Under the pieces are notes generated by a model. The model saw only the letters and a program-made list of their open reading frames with translations. It was not told where the DNA came from and made no database searches. This document shows positions 46,601 to 55,600 of a DNA stretch of 64,000 nucleotides, piece after piece (positions within the stretch are counted from its first letter, which is position 1; the number at the start of each line of letters is the position of its first letter). Origin of the DNA: Ischnura elegans (taxonomy: Eukaryota > Arthropoda > Insecta > Odonata > Coenagrionidae); the NCBI RefSeq assembly GCF_921293095.1, contig NC_060257.1, forward strand, positions 57,696,968 through 57,760,967. Direction: 5' to 3'. A program made the position numbers and the translations under genes.

Positions 46601-49600
46601 TTTTAACCATATCTCCAGTTTCTATTTTTGCAAAATCTTTTTCTTAATTTTAAAATGTATATACTTTTACGTTCTACCGTTCTGATTTTTTTTTTTTTTA
46701 AGTTTTTGACCGAAAACTAAAAATTTGCCAAGTTTGATTACCATGAAGCCATTAATTAACCATGAAGTTATCGCCAGCATTTGAGCCAATTTCCTGATTA
46801 CTGCGCGAACATGACAGAAGTGGTGGTAATTATTACATCGTCTTTTCAAAGTCTTGAAATTTTGTTCCATAGTGCTCTGATGAATAAACTAAATTTCCAT
46901 ATTGAAAAATAGCGTTAAATTTTCTCAATATATGGCGTTAGTTATAATTTTTTGGCAGAAAACAACTTTAACGGCTCTGGTGCAATGGATTACATTATTT
47001 ACATCTAAAAAGTAAAAAATTAAAAATAGAATAAAAAGATTAAATGTACGTTTTTAGAAAAAAAACTTATAAAATCTAGTAAAAAGTAAAAAAAAGAGCA
47101 TATCATTAGTTGGAGAATACAGCATGAGTGCTGATTCGATTTTATATCAATGTTGCGTTTCAATCCTTAATTAATATGTTTTCCCATTGCAATTCGGGGT
47201 AATTTAACTTGGGTGTTACTCCCCAGTTGGTTAGTCTCTGAAGGCTAATGATACTCCCCAGATAAATGGTCGAACAGTACCGATATAGTTTACAATAATA
47301 ATGTTCCTCTGTGGAGTTCACGTACTTAAACATGCGTCTACGGATGACAGCGTTAAAACACGCCTATGGCTAGTCCGCGGTCCGTTAGAATTAGGTTGGG
47401 ATAATAATTCCAATTTCTGGCCACTTATTTTTGATGACCTGATGAAGACAATCGTCGAAGGACAAGTGGATGGCAAGAACGGAAAAGGAAGACCTCGAAC
47501 AAAATATATGGAACAAGTAAAGAGAGATGTGAAAGAGAAGAAATACGTAGGTGTGAAAAGATTAGCAGATAGGAGAACTGAGTGGAGAGCTGCGTCAAAC
47601 CAATCCTAGGATTGTTGACCAGTGATGATTATATGGTTTATTTGTCAAACCTTTGTTTTTATTGAGTATCCGAGTAGTTGGCTGCGTGAGTTACTTACTT
47701 ACTAATTATTTAAGACAATTATTTTTTTTATTTGCGGGTAAATTTCTCTCGGGATTCCCACCGTGTTAGAAATTTCAATCTGCCGACGTTTCGAGCTCAG
47801 ACTCTGGGGTCATCCTCAGGCCTTCTGAATGTCGTTTTATAAAAACTGGACTTCTTATCTCGGAGTTTGTTAGTTTTTGGTAGCTATGTTTATATTTGAC
47901 AAACGAGTTTGACAAATAAATTCACATTAGTTGATATTTATGAATCAATATATTGAGATCTAGTTCATTTAAACGCTGGATAGCTATATTTATTTGGTGA
48001 TATATTTATATGGTGCTATATTTATATTTGACAAAGTATTTTGACCAAAGGAGCAAGTAAGAATTAAGGCTGGGAGGGGGGGGGGGGGGTTTAGGCGCAA
48101 CTAATACTTAGGGGTGTGGGGTATTGCATACCCGCCAGGATAATCGGGATTTGCGGGGGCCCTCCTCCAGAAAATTTTAAGATTAATCGTTCAAAATAGC
48201 GAGTTTTACGGCTTTCTGAGGGATATTTAATTAATCCTAACACTACTCTATAAGTAATCCTAATCCAATTAAGTAAAATGGATTAAATTTAAATATTTCT
48301 CTGAGCTCTGGGGGGGGGGTTTACCCCCCAAAATCCCCCCCTCGCTGCGCCACTGATTTTGACAAATAAATTTATATTAGTTGATATTTATGACTCAATG
48401 TCTTGAGATCTAATTCCTTTACGTACTATATAGCTATATTTATATGGTGATATATTTATATTTGGCAGACGATTTTAACAAGTAAATTTATATAAGTTGA
48501 TATATAGAACTGAATGTTCGGTGACGGTGGGGTAACGTTCTCGCCTGCCAAACAAGAGGTCGCGGGTTTGAATCCCGCCTGGGTACGTTTCCCCGGTCCA
48601 GGGGATGGTCGTTTGTGTACGTTTACTTGTTACATTTGCTGAACACCCAGGTGTAAAATGGCCAAAAAGAGCTGTATCCGGTGGTTTGAGAATAAAATGA
48701 ATAAAAAAATAAAAAATAAATGTCTTTAAATCTATTTCCTTTAAATGCCTTAAGCCTGAATCACACGATCATTTTTTTTCGTCGCGAAAGTAATCACTAT
48801 CGAGATCACTTTTCTCGTCGCGAAAAGCAATCGCTCTTGTGATCATTTTTCTGAATCACACGGTCACTCCCGCCGTCGCTTTTCGCATCATTTCCAATAT
48901 CACAGCTCGTTGTCATAGGACCCACATCACGAAATTATATAGCGTGTTTGTTTATTTATGTCGTTCCCACAATTGTCAAACGTTGCGCTGCAATCGCTCC
49001 ATAGGGGAATGCGTTCCGATTGGCTGATATGGGGTTTTAGCGACGGAAAAAGCGACCGGACGAGTGATGAAAAATAGCGATGGGAATCCTGATCGCGATC
49101 GCGAAAAACAATTGCCGCCGACGATCATTTTGCGCAGTAATAGTGATCACTTTCGCGACGAAAAAAAATGATCGTATGATTCAGGCTTTATACAATGCAG
49201 GACGATCTTGTTAACCCTTAGATACGCGCCCGTTGGGATAGCGCCAGTGCAAGCTTGCGGCTTTTTTGCCGCACTTTAATATTTTTGGTTTTCCTAAATA
49301 TACATTAAAATTTTAGGTTGTTTTAACGCATTTGGATAACTTCTAACAATTAAAAGCACCTTAAATATTTTTCTCTTTCATTCATAAACAAAAATAAATC
49401 CAATTAAAATGCAAATTTCTCGATAAAGACTTTGAATAATTTTTCTTAAGAAATTGCAGACGGTAGTGTTCTTGGTCGAGGAAAAAGCACAGAAATAGAA
49501 TACCAAAATGTTCCACCAGTGATCTACGTGCAGTAAACGCGCTATTTTGAATTTTCGAAAAATGCGGCGAAAACCCCGCTGAGCGCTAACTAAGGGTTAA

Positions 49601-52600
49601 GTGGCCTGTTCTGATCATTATGTTCTCCTGCAGATTCTCAACTGTATCCGGAGGACTTGGAGGTGGAGCGTCAAGCTCCCTGGTATTACCACGAAGATGT
49701 ACCGCCCAGAAAATGTGCGATGGCAACGAGCCGTCATCGCCACGGCCGAGGTATCTATACTGATTTTTGCATTTTCCTTAACTCACTCAAATATTACAAT
49801 GGAAAGGTATACAAATGCTACAATCCAGTCGGCCTCTAGATATGCTGTCATCGTCCTTGCATTTAAATTAGTTGAATGTCTTTAAATTTTTCCTAGTGAA
49901 TAAAATTCAGGTATTCCTCTCGGGCTCTACACCAGGTTAAAGCGGTCGAATTGGCCGTCGTTCTAGCCTTAAGGCCGTCACTCACAGGATCATGCGAGCA
50001 AAATAGAACATGTTCCAATTTTCACTGAATGATCATGCGCATAACGGTTCATTCGCGAATTAGATATTAATCTTTAATATGCTCAACCAGTTTCAATTTT
50101 TATACGTCAGTATCAAGAGCTGGCAACTGTTGATAATGATGTATAAACAATGAAACCAGTTAAGCAAATTAAAAAGTGTGGAAAATTACTAGAGCTGTTC
50201 TAAAGGCCGTTTTACACGGGGCACGGAATTGCGCGGGTTAGAGCTGCATTAATTTCTAAAATGGCGTGGAATTGCGCGAATGCATGAACGAAATTAGAAC
50301 AGGGGCTATTTTTCCGTCTCGCATCCACGCATTCTCGCATGTGTTCTAGCAATTCACCGCTTTACACGACGCAATTTTGATTGCGCCTTCGCACGTACGT
50401 AAGATTGCGCAATTCCGCGTGCCGTGTAAAACGGCCTTTACAATATGGGGAGATGCAAAAATTCTTTGCCGCTCAGAACGCTACTGGGACCGCATAATCA
50501 TGGGTCATCGAGGTCCTCCTCGATCCCAAAACCAGGGATGGCAAGTGAAACGAAACGAAAATGTTTCGTTTAGAGACGGAGGGAAATAAAAATACGAGGG
50601 CTAGGTTTAGTTTCGTTCCCGCACGAAATTAAAATCACCAAGGAGTTTAGTTTCTACGCGGGACGAAAATTTACTCCCAGGAACGAAACTACATTAATCG
50701 AAACTCCGCTACTCATAGTTTAGTTACGATCCCAAAATTTGAGTGGAGGGGGATAAGAGGGAATAGTTTCGACCCATTACGTTTGACCAGAGTCCTCTAT
50801 ATTGCCATATAATAACTACGAAGTTATGATGAGAGAGTAGTGCTGAGAGAGCAATCTAGAGGACTCTGCGTTTGACTAACGTGTAGAGGGGTTAAAAATT
50901 ACGTTAAGCTTAAAAATCGAATGGCCAGTTTGCGTTCACCGTTCTCATGTTAGTGGTAATAATATGAGTGTCCCATGCATCTAATGGCGGTAGGCTAAAT
51001 CTCTACTTCATTCAACCATACTTCGTACTCGGTGTGTGGGTCGAAACCGTTCGAAGGTGAAGCACGTGGTCCCTCCGGTGCGAAATATTACCTGTGTTTC
51101 GTTTCGTCCAAGAGTTTTAGTTTAGTTTCGACCCCAAGTGGATTTGATTCCGATTTCGTTTCTACATTTCGCTTTCGCGAGCGAAACTATTGAAATTTTA
51201 CCGGTTTTGACTTTCGTTTAGTTTCAATTCCATCCCTGCCCTAAACTTATAATCGTGGTACTGGCTTTCATCTTCGCAACACTTAATCCATTTTCATGAA
51301 GCCTTCTGTGACTGTGCATAGAAAACTTACGCGAACGACTGTATGGAGTATCTTAGGTACCTACCCCATTCATAATTCATACATATATTAAACGATGTAT
51401 TTTATTGTTTCCTGCAGGGGCGCAGCTAGGAATTAAGGCTGGGGAGGGGGGGTTTTAGGTTTTATTTTCCACCTTTAATTTACTGGGGTGTCTGGTGGCG
51501 TGGAATACCCGCCAGGGTAAGCGGGAGGTGCGGTGGCACTCCTTTAGAAAATGTTCAAGATAAAGGGTTCAAAATGGTGAGTTTTTCGGCTTTCGGAGGG
51601 ATATTTAATTAATATTTACACTATTCTGTAAGTAATATTAATCCAATTAAGTGAAATCTATTAGACTTAAAAATTTCTCTGAGCTCTGGGGGAGGGGTTT
51701 TATCCCCCAAAACCCCCCCTCGCTGCACCACTGGTTCTAAGGACCATGAACAGCATTTGGAAGTATTTGAAATCTTAAACGATCCACCTAATAAAAAAGA
51801 TCTCATACTGATACTAATAATCGATATCTAATTTTGGTCTGGGGTCTCTACAGGGAGGGGGAAAAGAGGGTTGACTGCAGACAGTAAGCCCAAGAATCTA
51901 ATTTGACAGGGTTGTGAAACTATTTTAGCATGAGCTAAATAAAATAAATAGCATGAATCGACGAAAATATCAGAAAAATTCTCTACTACTCAATAGGGTA
52001 GTTTCCTTCATCAAAGAAAATGAAAGGCATTGATTGCGATTTCTTACCCACAATTAGTGTTCCTGTAAGTACAGAAGATTCCGTTTAATGGGTCCACCGG
52101 TTAATTGGGGCAGATCTTGAAGAGCAGAACCCAATAGAGGAATATCCCAGAGTATTCTTCGCTTAATTGGGACAGCATGCCGCTTTATTGGGCCATGAGT
52201 CGGCGACATAGACTCTGTACTCGCGACGAAATTAAATTTTTTTGTTTTCAGAATACTATTTTTTAATATTTTCCTCCTTTAATTTTCTCTTAAATTTCAC
52301 AAATGTTTCTATTTTTGCCCTATTTTGAAAGCTCTTGTTGTTATTCTATCCGCAAGAGGATAGGACTTTTCTTTAATAGGACTTAGTAAAAGACACTCAT
52401 TCAGCGTTGCCCAAGGCTGTGAAATAAATTTTTTACCAAAAAAGTTATAATAGGGTAGTTTCCTTCATCAAAGAAAACAAAAGGCAATAATTGCGATTCG
52501 TTACCCACCATTAGTGTATTCATAATATACAAATTATTTCGTTTTATAAATGCCGGTGTAGACGAATGACAATGGTCCATTTTTATCCTCATTTGAAAAG

Positions 52601-55600
52601 GGCCAAATTGGCGCCCATGCGATGCCACTCCACGTGACGTCACAGGGACCTAGTTTCTACACGAGAGGATAGGAGTTATACATCGTCTGAGGTTACCAAA
52701 GCATGCATGAGGCGCAGAGCTCAGGGAAACATGTCTTAATAATCACTTATTAAAACTGGCTAAGGTCGGAAAGTTTTCCTCGTTTGATAAGGTATTAATA
52801 ATCCTTATTTACGCCAAGCGCTACCAGGCGGCAGGGCACTAGGCTACCCGCTGGCAGCCTGCGACGTATCAGCGCTAAGCCTCGCCTCAAGGTCACCTCA
52901 CCGGGCGGAGGGGGAACCAGAAATACGACGTACGGAGAGATTTCCCATCATTCCTACTAACGCGTCGCGTTTTCGCGCGCTTGAAAATTTTCACTTTTCA
53001 TTTAATCGCGAAAAATAGATATTATCATTTAAAAATCTAAAAGCGTGAAATACGTACTCCAGGAGTAATAATATTTCGATTAAGGCAATAAAAAAATAAT
53101 AGGAAACCACCCTATTCCTAAAAATGATAATAAATTAACTAAACTCGCTGATTTATTTATCAAATTAATAGTTTAATAAACTTACGTTGCATTATAAACA
53201 TTCTTTAGTCTTCTCTCTATCATATTAACGTTTGTTTACACCCATATACAGGATAGTTCGCCTAATTGGTGCATCCGCTTAATTGGGGGAAAAATCACAA
53301 GTCCTGATATGTCCCAATTAACCGGAATCTACTGTAATATTAATCCCATTAAGTAAAGTGGATTAAACTTTTAAAAGTTTCTGAGCTCTGGGGGGGGGGT
53401 TTATCCCCCAAACCCTCCCCCTCGCTGCGCCATTGGTTTCCTGTAAGTCAACACCATGGCTTTCTTTTTCAATGATATAACATCTTGTTTTGTATAATTT
53501 ATAAATAAATTGTAGGCTGCATTTAGCTTTTTAACATTGATTTCGCGCGAAATGGGAGGAATCTTTCATATTTTGCTATTGTAACTGTAGATTAACTAAC
53601 AATAAGATGCTATGAAAAAAAGGACAAAAGGAGCCATAATGTAGAATATTGGCGTTATTGAAGTTATAATAGAATAAAATTTATTGCATCCAATTTTTAT
53701 CTCTGACTCAAACACTCTCTAGCTCAAACTCAAAACTCACTCTGACTTTTCCAACGCAATTCAAATGTAAAAAAATCTTCCGTCGCCTAAACGACGACAA
53801 AGTGGTTGACTACAAAATATATCAAATACAAAAATATCAAAGGGACAAAAAAAATATTCAAAATAGAACTGGTGGTTTTTTTTAGAGTTACTTGGTTGAA
53901 AAGATATTCCTTTCACGATTAATCTAGTTGAATTCTGACGTATTAATTAGTTGAAAATGACTGTTTGTGTTCGATTTTCAGCGCGTGCTGACGCTGTGAT
54001 TTCTTTCATGCAGGGCAGGTTGAATGTGGCGTTCATCTACTCCCCGTACAAAAGCTGTTCCTTCCTCACGACGGCCCTGAGTGGGAACGATATCATCAAG
54101 TGGGAGAAGGGACCCATGGTGTACTTCGGCGTGCAGAAGGAGTTCTTCGGCCGACTGGAGCATGAAATTATATCGAGAGGATTGCCCACGGCGTGGAGTT
54201 ACGTTTTCGACTCCTACTGCTTGGCCGCGGATGCAGCCAGGAAATTCACAATCGAGTAAGTTTTCTGAACCAGCCATCTGGGCGGGTTATGCCTCGTTCA
54301 GATTACTAGTGTTCCAGCAATCGTCGGAACTATCGTGCATTCACACAACGATTGTTAAAACCTGTGCTGCCCTCTAGTGCTGACATCTAAATTGAACGAG
54401 AAATTGTCGGTGAGCAAAGCATTTGAGGTATATAGGGCCAAGATATTACTGTTTTCAACGTGTATTTAAAGAATAATTTTTCTTCCGCCCATATTCTTCC
54501 TTCCTAGAACAAATCCATTAAAAAAATAGATCGAATGGAGCTTCACGAACTTTTCGTCTTTCTCTTGTCGCTTCCTCTTCCGGTCTCCCAGCGCCTAACC
54601 ATCGTTAAGTAGCAATGCTTGGATCTACGATAACTATTGTCAGGACATGCATTCACACTGCTAGTTCGGCCGACTGTCGTTAGTACGATCGCTCGGACTA
54701 TCGTAATCTGAACGAGGCACCAATGATGGAAAAATCGATTTCGATTCAAATCCAAAATCGATTCTTAATAGTCCAAGGTCGAGGAAATCGAAATTGAGCC
54801 ATCATCTTCGAGTTTCGATTCAAATTTTTGACTCAGCGCCTCGTTTTCCATAAATATGCCAAATTTGAAACAATTACGACGACTAGATCTCTATTTTTTC
54901 CAGCTCTTGAGGATAAATACTCCACTTAAGAGATGCTTTGTTGCATTTTAAAGTCATTGTTAATGCCAAGATAAGCTTATGTGAACGAGTCTTAAACTGA
55001 GGACCCTAGAAGTCAAGGGGTACAAGTTCAACTTTTATAATTATGAAGACAAGTGCAGATAATGGTTGGTGGGGTACGCAATATTGTTATGGCACAGGGA
55101 TGGCACATGGATACAAGTGGATCACTGATGTACAGGGTGGAGATAAATTGTAACACGAAAATTTAACCCGGGATAGCCGATGCCATTAGAAACCAAAATT
55201 TCTAATGATGTTTAGTCGAAAATGTACCATTTTTAAACTTCAGAAACAATGACCCAAACGCTCCGTATGGCCGCGAGTTTGCACTGTTGCCGGATGCTCT
55301 GAACAACTCATGACTTCAAATGCTTTGCCTTCTGAAGATTGCGATATACCCAAGGCAGCTCGCCAGCTAAGTCACCCTTGATCGAAAAGCTTTCCCGCTC
55401 CCCCTGAGCTAGCGAGCTAATGATTGACTACATGTAGTCTCTAATATTCTCCTAAATTCTTTTTTTTTTTTTTTGCGAGACGTAATTAATTTAATTGTTT
55501 AATTGTTTACAATAATACATTTGATAGTTAAAAATATTTTCATACAATAGTTCCATGCCTATAAAATATTAACCATTCGTTAATAGCCATTCAAATAAGT

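Noticed and set aside
49657-49839. Alternative frame in GLYAT-like exon 2 (EDLEVERQAPWYYHEDV)
   Set aside because: Attractive composition, but cannot join exon 1 or exon 3 in phase, while the chosen frame joins both without adjustment.
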